64,000 nt of DNA from Methylothermaceae bacterium (GCA_026981855.1 JALSIB010000037.1:1-64000), one strand, 5' to 3'; counted from the stretch's first letter, positions 40,107 to 49,490 are shown. Made by a program: numbers and translations. Notes: generated by a model from the letters alone, not told the origin.

Positions 40107-40858
40107 CCACCTATCAATTTGGGGTAGAGCCGGTCCCAACGCCAGAGAAGATAACAGGCGAACAACATCAGCCCGGCCGATTCCAGCGCCACCGGCCACA
40201 GATGCGCCCAATCCGGCCATTGTCCCTTCATCAACACCCGCCGCAACGCCTCCAGCAACGCCGCCATGGGATTGGCATAGAACCAGGGGCGATAGACAGG
40301 CGGGAGGGAGTCGGCGGAAAAGAACACGCCCGAAGCGAAAAACATCAGCTGCAGAACACTGGCGATCAACAAGCGCAGATCGGGTAAAAACGGCGTCAGT
40401 GCGGCCGCCAACATGGTCGCGGACACAGTCCACAAGGCCCAGAGCCCCAGCAATACGGGTAGCGCCCAGTACGCCCGGGTGGGAACGAGGCCGTAGCACC
40501 AGAGCAAAACCAGAAGCAGCAGGAACACCAGCGCGAACTTGATTCCGTCCATGACGACAACGATGAGTGGCAACACCCATTTGGGCAGGTAGGTTTGCAG
40601 CATCAGGGGGCCGTTGTCCAGTAACGCGCCGGCGCCGTGCTGGACCGTATTGGCGAAACCGTTCCAGAAGAGCAACCCCACCAGCAGAAAGGGAACGAAA
40701 TCCGGCTGCCGCCCCTGCAGGAACAACCCGAACACCACATAGAAGACCGCCATGGTCATCAGGGGCTCGAGTATCCACCAGGCAAAACTCAAATAAGTCC
40801 GGGCCGCTTCGGCCCTGAGTTCCGCCAACGCCTTGTAAATGATCAGCTCGCCGTACAT
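40103..40858 (-). CDS. Polysaccharide ABC transporter permease (KpsM/Wzm-like)
   Basis: The ABC-2-type membrane subunit paired with the ATPase. The 251-residue protein has six hydrophobic segments: MTMAVFYVVFGLFLQ; VPFLLVGLLFWNGFANTV; GIKFALVFLLLLVLLWCYGLV; ALPVLLGLWALWTVSATMLAAAL; LLIASVLQLMFFASGVFF; and LESAGLMLFACYLLW. These match the family topology with an amphipathic N-terminus. Its ATG shares one base with the stop of the giant glycosyltransferase gene, so the exporter is made with the glycan-building enzymes. Confidence 0.92.
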   Translation of the reverse strand: MYGELIIYKALAELRAEAARTYLSFAWWILEPLMTMAVFYVVFGLFLQGRQPDFVPFLLVGLLFWNGFANTVQHGAGALLDNGPLMLQTYLPKWVLPLIVVVMDGIKFALVFLLLLVLLWCYGLVPTRAYWALPVLLGLWALWTVSATMLAAALTPFLPDLRLLIASVLQLMFFASGVFFSADSLPPVYRPWFYANPMAALLEALRRVLMKGQWPDWAHLWPVALESAGLMLFACYLLWRWDRLYPKLIGG

Positions 40859-43800
40859 CAGCTTTCGTTTCTGAGGCGTTCCAGGGCTTCCAGAAGCGCC
40901 TCGGGCTCCTCCGCCAGACTCAACGGCAGAACCGAACCTTTGGCGTAGGAGCCAATGCGCTCGCGCGGGGCGCCGATATCGAAGCAGGCCAGCGGCAACT
41001 CCAGCGCCATCAGCTCCGAGGCCACCAAATTGAAGGTTTCGGGCCAGATGGAAGGAATGAGGCCCACGTTGACGCCCAAATTTTCCAGTATTTCGGGAAG
41101 GTTCTCCAGCCGGTAACCCCCCGTCACGGTCAACCTGTCGGAATGAATGGAGACTTCGGCCAGCTTGCCGACGACAGTCAGACGCCCTTCCCGGCGACGG
41201 TCCAGCGCCCGCACCAGCCGGGCCACGACTTCGGCGCCCTTGGCCTTGTTGATGGCCCCGACGACAGCGATGTGGAGCGAGGCTTCACGATCCACCGCCA
41301 ACGAGCGGGAAGCGAACGGCAGCTCTATCCGGTGGGGTTCGATTTCGATCTTGTCTTCCGAGATGGCATACGCCCTGGCCAACCAGGAAACCGAGTCCTC
41401 CGAAAACGCCAGAATTCTGTCTGCGCGCTCGAGCAACGGCCGCCACAGCCCGCGCCAGCGCTCGATCGAAATCCCCGGAAAGGCGTTACGGGAATTGGCC
41501 GGCAGACAGCGGCGGCACTGCTCCAGCGCCCGCGGTACCCGACAGAACCGGCCCGTGTCGTTGAGCAGAGTATAGGCCGGACAGACAGGCATGTAATCAT
41601 GCACCCCCACCGTCAGGCGGATTCCGCCTTGTTGCAAACGCGCGTCCAGACCTTTCAGGAGTTCAACGGCCGCGGCTGTGGGGTAACCATAGAGGCTGTT
41701 GTAGAAAATCTCCGGGCTCTCGAGGGTATCGACCAACGTCAACCAGTCGCTCACCGAAGCCAGGCGCGCGCTTTCATCCCCATGCCGGAAATACCCCTCA
41801 AGTTCGGGTCCGGCCCTGTGGACCAGGCGCAGAACCGGCCGCTCACGACGACTCTGATCAATGAGCTCCCGACTATACGTGTTGGCGCCTCCACCATGGG
41901 CATGATCCACGATCAAGAGCGGCTTACGGCCCGCCTCTCCAAGGCGTTTCAATTCCGCCCACCAGCGATAAACGCGAAGGGGGTCGCGGCGGATAAAGTC
42001 CCGCACCTGGCGTTCATAGTCGGGATGCCGGCTGCGCAGTTTGTCCAGGTTCCGGGCGAGCAACCGCTGTTTGGTCTCGCTCTCGAAACTTCCCCCATGC
42101 TTGTGCCAGACGAACAGCCCGGGCTGAATGACATTGCGATACCCCCGCGCCATCGCCCGTTGACACCAGTCGTTCTCCTCGCCATAGCCGAGACCGAACC
42201 GCTCCGCATCGAACGAGCCGATGGCGTCCAATGCCGCACGATTAAGAAGCATGCAAAAACCCACACCAGTAGGCGCCTCGACAGGCTCGGCCGCGGCAAG
42301 ACGGCGGAAGACCCCGTCCACAAGCTCAAGCCCCCCGTCTTCGGGCAAGGGGTTGTCCTTGCAGAAACGGGGGTGACTGGCAATCTCGCCACTGTTGGTC
42401 ATGGGAGTGACGGAAGCGATACGGGGATCGTCGGCCAAAGGCTTCATCAGACGTTCCAGCCATCCCGCCGGGACCTCGGTATCGGTGTTCAGTATCACCA
42501 CATGGTTTTTCGAGACCGCCAGCCCCCGGTTGACGGTAAGAACGAACCCCATATTGGTTTCATTCCGCAATACCAGACAATCCTCGAAGGAGGATTCCGC
42601 AGTGGTGAGCAATCCCTCCACTTCGGGTTCCGTACTGGCATCATCGATCAGAATCAACCGATAGGGGGGCGCGGTATGTTTTCGGAGACTTTCCAGCAAG
42701 CGCCTCAAATATCCGGCCCCATTGTAAACGGGCACGATGATATCGACTGGCGGATGCCCCCCCTCTTCCGCACTGGGAGCGGACAATGCCTGTGCCAGCG
42801 CTGCCACCTGCAAGAGAGAAAGCGGAGCGGTTTCCGCCTGCCCGGCTATGGAACCGACCGCCAACCGGACAGCGTGCAGCAGCTTCCTCCATTCGCCTCT
42901 CCCCAACAGGCGCAGGGCCTCCCGGATATTCTCACGCTTGAGGTTGCGCGCCGACCACCCCAGGAGCGACCGCCAATCGGCTCTGGGCAAGGCGATCCGA
43001 AGACGCCACTGCCCCAGAGCCCGCCTTTTTGAATCGAGGATATTCAGATGAACGACCATTTCTTTCTCTCCCTGATGAAATGGCCACGTTCCCTCCCAAC
43101 CGGCGGAACGGGCGTGGGAAAGCCCCAGTTCAGCCGCCACGTCTTCCCGGGAAATGCCATGGCGAAATTCCAGGGCGGATTCCGCAGGCTCCAGCGTCAC
43201 CGGAAAATGCAGATGCGTAAACCATCCCCGCAAGCGACAACCGTACCCCAAGTGGCCCAGATTGACGAATTCCACTTTTTCCAGCGCGTGGCGAAAATCC
43301 GCCCCCATGGCATCGACAAAAGCCGTTTCAACCTGGGGGAGCGATCCTGCTATAACCGGCTCTCCAACTTCCGGCAAGGCCGATGCAAGTTCCCGGGCAC
43401 GGGGAAGCCGGGGCAGGGGAATCATAGGTCCCTCGTGGTCGATACACGCCCGGTGGAGCGATTCCCAGGAACGGCTCGGCAAACTCATGCAGGCGCCACG
43501 GGCGAGAATCCAAAAATCATCACCCCCGGAACTGGAAAAAAGATCTTCCCCGGGATTCCGTCGCAGTATCGCAACGATCTTTTCCCAGGCATCCCGGGAA
43601 ACGAGGGTATCGGAGCCATGGCATATAAGGTGATCCCATCCGGGCTGGGCCAGCCGCTCCTCCATTTCGTCGCTTCCATCGGCCAATACCAGTTCCGGCC
43701 AACGACTTTGGCGATAGTCCCAGAAAAGCCGGTCCGAAGGGGAAACGGCATTGGTGTCCACCAGAACCCCGGCAAGCGAATGCCCCGCCAGGGCCGCCCT

Positions 43801-43944
43801 AAGGCCCTGCAACTGGAGCCGGGCGACCGAGAGGACTTTGGAAGGGCGATACAAGACCATGAAAGTCATGGGACAAGGGAATCCAGCTTCCTTCCTTTCC
43901 ATGGGGGAAAAGGAACAGACACCACTGCTCCGGCCGCCACTCAT
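40858..43944 (-). CDS. Large multidomain glycosyltransferase (GT2 + GT4-like)
   Basis: A 1028-residue cytoplasmic protein with at least two catalytic modules. Residues about 398-650 are a GT2 domain (DIIVPVYNGAGYLRRLLESL; LILIDDASTEPE; VILNTDTEVPAGWLERLM; FGLGYGEENDWCQRAMARGY). Residues about 673-1028 are GT-B-like (LLIVDHAHGGGANTYSREL; IAVVGAINKAKGAEVVARLVRAL; NVGLIPSIWPETFNLVASELMALELPLACFD). The first 390 residues resemble no family I can name; a segment near 70-130 has a GT-A-like look. ATG 43944 overlaps the upstream stop as ATGA. Such proteins often build repeating chains or sequential linkages, which is an inference here. Confidence 0.85.
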   Translation of the reverse strand: MSGGRSSGVCSFSPMERKEAGFPCPMTFMVLYRPSKVLSVARLQLQGLRAALAGHSLAGVLVDTNAVSPSDRLFWDYRQSRWPELVLADGSDEMEERLAQPGWDHLICHGSDTLVSRDAWEKIVAILRRNPGEDLFSSSGGDDFWILARGACMSLPSRSWESLHRACIDHEGPMIPLPRLPRARELASALPEVGEPVIAGSLPQVETAFVDAMGADFRHALEKVEFVNLGHLGYGCRLRGWFTHLHFPVTLEPAESALEFRHGISREDVAAELGLSHARSAGWEGTWPFHQGEKEMVVHLNILDSKRRALGQWRLRIALPRADWRSLLGWSARNLKRENIREALRLLGRGEWRKLLHAVRLAVGSIAGQAETAPLSLLQVAALAQALSAPSAEEGGHPPVDIIVPVYNGAGYLRRLLESLRKHTAPPYRLILIDDASTEPEVEGLLTTAESSFEDCLVLRNETNMGFVLTVNRGLAVSKNHVVILNTDTEVPAGWLERLMKPLADDPRIASVTPMTNSGEIASHPRFCKDNPLPEDGGLELVDGVFRRLAAAEPVEAPTGVGFCMLLNRAALDAIGSFDAERFGLGYGEENDWCQRAMARGYRNVIQPGLFVWHKHGGSFESETKQRLLARNLDKLRSRHPDYERQVRDFIRRDPLRVYRWWAELKRLGEAGRKPLLIVDHAHGGGANTYSRELIDQSRRERPVLRLVHRAGPELEGYFRHGDESARLASVSDWLTLVDTLESPEIFYNSLYGYPTAAAVELLKGLDARLQQGGIRLTVGVHDYMPVCPAYTLLNDTGRFCRVPRALEQCRRCLPANSRNAFPGISIERWRGLWRPLLERADRILAFSEDSVSWLARAYAISEDKIEIEPHRIELPFASRSLAVDREASLHIAVVGAINKAKGAEVVARLVRALDRRREGRLTVVGKLAEVSIHSDRLTVTGGYRLENLPEILENLGVNVGLIPSIWPETFNLVASELMALELPLACFDIGAPRERIGSYAKGSVLPLSLAEEPEALLEALERLRNES

Positions 43945-45293
43945 GTTCTTATTTTGCGCCATGCAGCGTATTGCTCCCGGACAGCGCGGGCGTCTTCCAT
44001 AATACGGCTGGGAGAACGCCCCAGAAGCCTTCCAGCCCATGCCATCGAACCTTGCCCCATACGCCACCCGAAGGAGTTTTCTATCCGGGTCACAATGGCA
44101 TCGAGTTCGGCCAGCCAATTGGACAATTGCGAAACATCCTCGTCCAGCAAGTCATTGTGCCGCCGCAGCGAACCGATGCCCATAGAAAGCTTGCGCAACC
44201 TGTCAAACTCCCCTTGGCTCTCGTCGATCTCCATGGAAAGACCCGCCAACAAGGCATCCAAAAAAATCCGCCGCTTCTCCGCTTCCTTTTCCCGATCCGC
44301 TTCGGCAACCCGAAGGCTGTGGAGCAGCCGGTCACGCTCTTTCTCCAGGTCATGGATCCGGCCCGACAAAGCATCAAGCCGTCCCTCCAAATCCCGGATC
44401 CGTTCCAGCAGGGAGCCGCGCTGGTTTTCCAAATCCCGGATCCGTTCTGTCAAGGAATCGCGCTCGGCCGTCAGCGCATCGACACGCCGCCATTGATTCC
44501 CCGCCTCCAGAATGCTCGAAGTGACCGGGGACACCAGGAGAGGTTGCGTCACATCCCTCCGTCCTTCCAGAGAATCGAGAACAACCCGCTGATCGGCCGT
44601 CAGCCGGTCCAGAGGCAGCACCCCCGCCTGCCTCTGGCGCCACAGGCCGGAATCGACGAACGCTTGAACCTCTTCATCGCCGGGCTTCCGCAGCCCCGCC
44701 ACCCCCACATCGCACAACCGGGAAAACAGATCCGCCGCCGCTTCCCCGGGAGAGGTCACGAGCTGCCTGTGCGAAACATGAATCCTGGCCGGCAAAGACA
44801 TGCCGGCATTCAGGGCTTGAATAGAATAGAACTCCCACAAGGCCAGTCCATAGTAGAGCGGAAACCGGTTTCTGACCTGCAACGACGCAGCCGCTTCCAG
44901 CGGAAACCTTGACACATAGACGAGGACCGGCACTTCCAGCAACGGCTTGACGAGAGGAAGCGTCAGGCACAAGCGGGGATCCTTCATCACCCAGGGACGG
45001 TGGGCATCCAGCTCCAGGAAGATATTCTTGAAACGCTGCCGGAATTCATCAAGCGCCTGTTCCGGAACCGCTTCGGCATCCCAACCAAAAGGGGAATCCC
45101 AGGACGCTTCCAGCGAGCCGAGCACGGCATCGTTCGCCTCGATCACATCCCGCCGCTCCCAGAATCCCTTGGGATTTTCCTCGTTGAAGCCGATGGAGGT
45201 TCCCTCGCCGAAGCAATAGGCGCCCATCATGTTGATCAGGCGGGTGACCAGGGAGGTGCCGCTGCGGTGCGGGCCCAGAACGATGATTTGCAT
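43941..45293 (-). CDS. Sulfotransferase-family protein with coiled-coil tail
   Basis: A 450-residue protein with the sulfotransferase start IIVLGPHRSGTSLVTRLINMMGAY and a later LVYVSRFPLEAAASLQVRN, followed by a long helical region at about residues 275-375. That region repeats RIRDLE/RIHDLE about every 14 residues (SLTERIRDLENQRGSLLERIRDLEGRLDALSGRIHDLEKERDRL), a strong coiled coil. This resembles glycan-cluster proteins that combine a sulfotransferase with a length-measuring or scaffolding coil, but that analogy is inference. It is coupled by ATGA to the large glycosyltransferase. Confidence 0.8.
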   Translation of the reverse strand: MQIIVLGPHRSGTSLVTRLINMMGAYCFGEGTSIGFNEENPKGFWERRDVIEANDAVLGSLEASWDSPFGWDAEAVPEQALDEFRQRFKNIFLELDAHRPWVMKDPRLCLTLPLVKPLLEVPVLVYVSRFPLEAAASLQVRNRFPLYYGLALWEFYSIQALNAGMSLPARIHVSHRQLVTSPGEAAADLFSRLCDVGVAGLRKPGDEEVQAFVDSGLWRQRQAGVLPLDRLTADQRVVLDSLEGRRDVTQPLLVSPVTSSILEAGNQWRRVDALTAERDSLTERIRDLENQRGSLLERIRDLEGRLDALSGRIHDLEKERDRLLHSLRVAEADREKEAEKRRIFLDALLAGLSMEIDESQGEFDRLRKLSMGIGSLRRHNDLLDEDVSQLSNWLAELDAIVTRIENSFGWRMGQGSMAWAGRLLGRSPSRIMEDARAVREQYAAWRKIRT

Positions 45294-45303
45294 GGATGGT
45301 GGC

Positions 45304-46503
45304 TCAGGCCGGTGGTGAGGGGTTTTTCCCGATACTCTCGAAGCAGCCGATTATTCTAGCAACGGATCTCTCCCATGTGAAATTCCGCGCCCGGGCCAGT
45401 CCCAGACGGCCCAGACGGGCGCGCGTTTCCGGATCGCCGATGAGGGACTCGAGCCTTTCCGCCAATCCCTCCACGTCGCCGGGATTCGCCTGGACTGCGG
45501 CGCCTCCCGCGGTTTCCGGCAGTGCGCCCCGGTCGGAAACCAGCACCGGCGTCCCGCAGGCCATCGCCTCGACCACCGGCATGCCGAACCCTTCGTAGAA
45601 AGAAACGTAGCCCATCAACAGGGCGCCGGCGTAGAGGTACGGCAGATCCGCCGCCGGGACATACCCGAGCCAGCGCAATTGCCCCGCCGCCTCGAGTCGG
45701 CGGGCGAGACGCTCGGTTTCCCCTTCCATCCAGCCGCGGGCGCCCGCCAGCACCAGCGGATAGCGGTGGCGCAACCGCCGGGGAAGCAAGCGGTAGGCGC
45801 GCATCAGGCCGGGGAGGTTCTTGCGCGGTTCCAGGGTGCCGACGGAAAGCAGGTAACGCTTCCATTCCAGGCCATGGCGGCGCAACACGGCCTCCGCCCC
45901 GGCGGGAGAAAAGGGCCGGAAGGCCGGCCCCACGCCCGGCGGAACCACGTGTATCCGGGTTTCGTCGAGGGGAAAGGCGGCCAGCAGCTCCCGCCGGGTG
46001 AACGGCGACACCACGACGATCCGGTCCGCCCGCGCCAGGCTGGCGGGCAGGTGCTTCTCCAGCCAGGCGACCCGTTCCGGCGGATGGTACTCGGGATGGC
46101 GCAGATGGGAAAGATCATGCACCGTGACCACGGACGGCCCCCGGTGGGGCAGCAGGACATAGGCGGGCTCCCAGTACAGGAAATCCTTGCCGGGGCCGAA
46201 CGCCCGCAGCTGCCAGCCCTGGGCCGTGTGGATCAGGGGCACCATGTTGGGAATCCGGGTCGCCAGCCGGCGCGCCCGGTGCATCCACGCGCCCGTCCTT
46301 TCCCCGTTGCGGACGGGGCGGGCGTCCGCGCCCGCCCGCAACCGCGCCGCGAGCCGCTCCCCGGACCAGATCCCCGCCAGCCCGACTCCGCGCACCTCCT
46401 CCACCGCCGGATGCCGCAACAAGCCGCGCACCAGGTTGGCGGTGTAGCAGCCAATACCGGTCATGTGGCCATAGAGGGAAGTGATATTGACCAGAAGCCG
46501 CAT
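45304..46503 (-). CDS. Glycosyltransferase family 4
   Basis: A 399-residue GT-B enzyme of the mannosyl/rhamnosyl-transferase type: MRLLVNITSLYGHMTGIGCYTANLVRGLL at the start; YLLSVGTLEPRKNLPGLMRAYRLLP; and LPYLYAGALLMGYVSFYEGFGMPVVEAMACGTPVLVSDRGALPETAGGAAV, which holds the EGFGMPVVE EX7E donor-binding motif. It lies mid-operon, 10 bases from the sulfotransferase and 9 from the membrane-protein gene. Sugar and linkage cannot be read from the sequence. Confidence 0.93.
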   Translation of the reverse strand: MRLLVNITSLYGHMTGIGCYTANLVRGLLRHPAVEEVRGVGLAGIWSGERLAARLRAGADARPVRNGERTGAWMHRARRLATRIPNMVPLIHTAQGWQLRAFGPGKDFLYWEPAYVLLPHRGPSVVTVHDLSHLRHPEYHPPERVAWLEKHLPASLARADRIVVVSPFTRRELLAAFPLDETRIHVVPPGVGPAFRPFSPAGAEAVLRRHGLEWKRYLLSVGTLEPRKNLPGLMRAYRLLPRRLRHRYPLVLAGARGWMEGETERLARRLEAAGQLRWLGYVPAADLPYLYAGALLMGYVSFYEGFGMPVVEAMACGTPVLVSDRGALPETAGGAAVQANPGDVEGLAERLESLIGDPETRARLGRLGLARARNFTWERSVARIIGCFESIGKNPSPPA

Positions 46504-46512
46504 CCTTGCCCC

Positions 46513-47799
46513 TCAACACCCCAACATCCAGGGAGGCCTGGTCACGTGCAGCAGACTGGCCCCCAGCCACAGCGGCCAACCGAAAACCACCCCCCTGCGC
46601 AGGGCCGGAGGCATCCGCCCCAAGCCCGCCCAGGCGACGGGCGCCGCCGGCAACATCCAATAGTTCATGATCCGGATCATGCCATTTTTGTCTCCCAGCC
46701 AGGGGGAAAGCAGCAGCACCAGCGCCCCCAGCGCCATCGCATACAGCGCCGCCCGAAAGAAGAACGGCCAATCCCCTCCCCTCTCCACGACCTGCCACGC
46801 CCCCCAGACGAAGCAAAGGCCGAACACCAGATTTCCGCTCTGAACCAACAGGAAGCGCCACGGGCTTCCCTGGTAGGCCGCCAGATACTGGGGCGGCGCG
46901 AACCACGCCTGGAGTGTCCCCGCAAACAGCAGAACCCCCGCCCCCAAAAACAGAAAGCCCCTCAAGCCCCACTGCGGCCGGGGAAAACGAATCCGGAACC
47001 GCCCGCGCCGAAACAAGACGAGGGCCGCCACGAGCACCGACAGCCCGGCCACCGGCAGCGGCCACGACAGATGGCGAAAGTGATATTGACGCAGATCCTG
47101 CAGCATGACGCGGTAAGGCCCGCCATCGGAAAGCAGAACCGCCAGCGCCCCGGCGGCCCCCACCAGCCACCACAACTCGGGTCTGCCCGGCCGCCGCCCG
47201 CAAATCCAGTTCAGCGCCACGTGAACGCCCAGCAGCCCGTTGAGAATCATGAAGCTGAGGATGTGATAGAGAAAAAGCCCGCCATACCCCAGCAGAAACA
47301 GCCCCACGACCGGCGGTGCCGGCCGCCGTTCCATACGTCGATAACCCAGCAGGACCAGAAGCACCAACACCATGCCCCATTGTTGGGGCCGGGCCTCGAG
47401 CAGGGGGCCCAGGAAATAGCTGCTCGCCAGCAGCAAGGCGGCCGACCCCGCCGCCCCTTCCGGAGACAGACCGGCGCGGCGATAGAGATGAAGGAGCGCC
47501 ACCGGAATGGCGGCGGCGCCGAAAACGGCCAGCAGCGGCAGCATTTCGCCGTAGTCCAGCCCCGTCGCCCAGGCCAGCCGGCGCACGCCCCAGACGAAGC
47601 CGGGACCGGACACGGGCCAGTCCACACCCTGATCGAGCCGTTCCAGGATCGCCAGCCAGTTGCGCTCGTCGGACGGACAGCGGGGATAACCCAGCCACCA
47701 GCGGGAAACGAGCGCCGGCACAATCCCCGCCGCCCCAAGAAGCAGCATCGGACGCCACAAAACACCCTCCGCAAGACCGCCGGACGCTGTGCCACTCAT
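46513..47799 (-). CDS. Multi-pass membrane protein of the glycan operon
   Basis: A 428-residue protein with about ten hydrophobic segments (for example LLLGAAGIVPALVSRWWLG, LLAVFGAAAIPVALLHLY, VVGLFLLGYGGLFLYHILSF, GLRGFLFLGAGVLLFAGTL). A long early loop (CPSDERNWLAILERLDQGVDWPVSGPGFV) recalls membrane glycosyltransferases of the GT-C class, but no diagnostic DxD/ExD motif is certain. It could be a lipid-linked-sugar transferase or a polymerase. Its ATG 47799 overlaps the upstream GT2 stop as ATGA, so the frame beyond is a shadow. Confidence 0.7.
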   Translation of the reverse strand: MSGTASGGLAEGVLWRPMLLLGAAGIVPALVSRWWLGYPRCPSDERNWLAILERLDQGVDWPVSGPGFVWGVRRLAWATGLDYGEMLPLLAVFGAAAIPVALLHLYRRAGLSPEGAAGSAALLLASSYFLGPLLEARPQQWGMVLVLLVLLGYRRMERRPAPPVVGLFLLGYGGLFLYHILSFMILNGLLGVHVALNWICGRRPGRPELWWLVGAAGALAVLLSDGGPYRVMLQDLRQYHFRHLSWPLPVAGLSVLVAALVLFRRGRFRIRFPRPQWGLRGFLFLGAGVLLFAGTLQAWFAPPQYLAAYQGSPWRFLLVQSGNLVFGLCFVWGAWQVVERGGDWPFFFRAALYAMALGALVLLLSPWLGDKNGMIRIMNYWMLPAAPVAWAGLGRMPPALRRGVVFGWPLWLGASLLHVTRPPWMLGC

Positions 47800-48539
47800 T
47801 TCCCCCGCCTGAGAAAATGCAGCCCCGCCAGGCAAAGCAGAACCGTTTGGAAAAGGTAAACCGCCACCTTCCACCAGCTGCTGAAGATACGGGACTTCCC
47901 CTCCACCCGGGGCCCCATGGAAACCGCCACCTCCGCCGTCTCGAGCCCCGCCCGCCGCAGCAAAATGAGAACGCCCAGATCCTGATATTCCAGCAGGGTC
48001 GCCCGGGGGGAAGCCAAAAGGCACAAGGCCCGGTATCCATACACCCGGAAGCCGGAAGTCAGATCCATATGGGAGAATCCGCTCAACCAGCGGAAAATCC
48101 CCCACGCCAGCCGCCGCGCGAGACTCCCGCGCTGAGGGTAGGCGCCGATCACCACGTCGGCCGACTCCCGCCGCCGGGTCTCGAGCAGCTTGACGATTTC
48201 TTCCGCCAGATGCTGGCCATCGGCGTCCATGGTCACCACCGTGTCACACCCTTGCCGCAGGGCATAGCGCATCCCCGTCTGGATCGCCCCCCAGGCCCCC
48301 AGGGGCACGGGCAACCGCAGCACCCTGGCCCCCGCCAGCTCGGCCATTTCCAAGGTGGCGTCGACGCTGGCGTCGTCGATGACGACCACGAGCGCCCGGG
48401 GAAACTTTTCCTTCACCGATCCGATCACCCGGCCGATCACCGCCGCCTCGTCCCGGGCGGGCATCACCACCGCCATCCGGGGTTCGGGCAGCGGCGCCCG
48501 GTCATGCCGTGATTCCGCCAGATGGAGCATGGCGTTCAT
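47796..48539 (-). CDS. Polyprenyl-phosphate sugar transferase (GT2, DPM1-like)
   Basis: A 247-residue GT2 protein of the dolichol-phosphate mannose synthase type: MAVVMPARDEAAVIGRVIGSV; VVVIDDASVDATLEMAELAGARVL; VVTMDADGQHLAEEIVKLLE (catalytic DAD); and SGFSHMDLTSGFRVYGYRALC. A hydrophobic C-terminal helix (VAVYLFQTVLLCLAGLHFLRR) anchors it to the membrane. Such enzymes load a sugar onto undecaprenyl phosphate for later transfer. It is first in the exporter operon. The start may be the ATG at 48539, 48533 or 48476. Confidence 0.88.
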   Translation of the reverse strand: MNAMLHLAESRHDRAPLPEPRMAVVMPARDEAAVIGRVIGSVKEKFPRALVVVIDDASVDATLEMAELAGARVLRLPVPLGAWGAIQTGMRYALRQGCDTVVTMDADGQHLAEEIVKLLETRRRESADVVIGAYPQRGSLARRLAWGIFRWLSGFSHMDLTSGFRVYGYRALCLLASPRATLLEYQDLGVLILLRRAGLETAEVAVSMGPRVEGKSRIFSSWWKVAVYLFQTVLLCLAGLHFLRRGK

Positions 48540-48564
48540 GGATTGCAGCCGCCCGGAGGAGAGG

Positions 48565-48979
48565 TCATCGAATCCGCCTGGCGACCGCTTCCGCGAATTT
48601 TCTGAAGTCGTCCAGGTGAAGCCGGGCAATGGCAAAAACGATATCCCAATTGATCGCTTCGTAATTGTGAACCGCGATATTGCGGAAGCCCACCGCTTTT
48701 TTCAGGCGGGTGGCAAGCTCCTGGTCTATCACCCCGATATCGGCCAATAGCTCGAACGTCTTCCCCATGGTCGCGGGCGGGACGACCTCCTGATCGGCGA
48801 GCAAATGGGCGCCCAGATCGACGCACAACTGAATGGCCCCGGTCAAGTTCACCACCAGGATGTCCTGGAGGTCGAAGTCGCGGGCCAGCACAGTGGCGTT
48901 TGGGGGGGCACTTCTCACGAATGCGCGCGATGCAGCGGCGCAACGATTCCAGCTTTCGTTCGATCACTTCTTTATCCAT
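48565..48979 (-). pseudogene. HepT-like HEPN toxin gene with a frameshift
   Basis: The frame from 48979 encodes MDKEVIERKLESLRRCIARIREKCPP, a typical HepT start, then leaves the family. The rest of HepT (ARDFDLQDILVVNLTGAIQLCVDLGAHLLAD onward) continues in another frame from about 48905 to 48565. The join lies at a run of seven C's on the coding strand (48902-48908); removing one C restores a 137-residue HepT. The RNase and modification motif Rx4HxY is intact as RNIAVHNY. HEPN toxins of this type cleave RNA and are silenced by a MntA partner. The shift may be a real mutation, a slippery-run switch, or a sequencing error. Confidence 0.8.
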
Positions 48980-49385
48980 GCCGCCTCCGTTCCGCCAGAA
49001 TCCTGCGCTGATACGGCGCGAAGTCCGCCTGATCGAACAGGTGGCGCTTGATCAATTCGGCATATTCCCCGCTTCCCCCCAGGATTCGCTTGCCTGTCGC
49101 AAGAATCCGGCCCAACAGCGGTTCCCCTGTCTCGCGCAAATCGATCAAATCCACCGGCCTGCCCGTCGCCTCCGCCAGCTCCCAGATCAACCGGATTCTT
49201 TCCCCGGCCGTGAGCGGCCGGGTCGTGGAAATCGCCAGATCGATATCACTGTCCGGTCCGGCCTTGCCCGCCGCCAGGGAGCCGAAGAGAATCGCCAGGC
49301 TGATTTCGGGATGATGCGACAGCAGCGTCCTCAAACGCTCGACCAGCCTCTCGCCGGAGTATCCCTCCCGTGTCTTGGATTCCAC
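48972..49385 (-). CDS. MntA-like nucleotidyltransferase antitoxin
   Basis: A 137-residue minimal nucleotidyltransferase. In the HepT/MntA system the MntA protein AMPylates the toxin and disarms it. The signature GSx10DxD is exact (GSLAAGKAGPDSDIDLAI). The GTG at 49385, with an AGGGGGG site about 10 bases before it, gives the usual MntA length; ATGs at 49463 or 49448 would add 22-26 residues that look unlike the family. It overlaps the hepT start by 8 bases, and the pair is divergent from the suf operon. Confidence 0.85.
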   Translation of the reverse strand: MESKTREGYSGERLVERLRTLLSHHPEISLAILFGSLAAGKAGPDSDIDLAISTTRPLTAGERIRLIWELAEATGRPVDLIDLRETGEPLLGRILATGKRILGGSGEYAELIKRHLFDQADFAPYQRRILAERRRHG

Positions 49386-49490
49386 CGAATCTTGCCCCCC
49401 TGTTCTCGCCAAGGGGTATTTTGGCACAAGCGCACTTTCGATCGCCATCCATTGCGAACCCACGGCACGATCGAAAACAAACCCAAGCGC

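Noticed and set aside
45679-47859. 726-codon plus-strand frame over the glycosyltransferase operon
   Set aside because: Proline/arginine/glutamine-rich antisense reading of two conserved genes.
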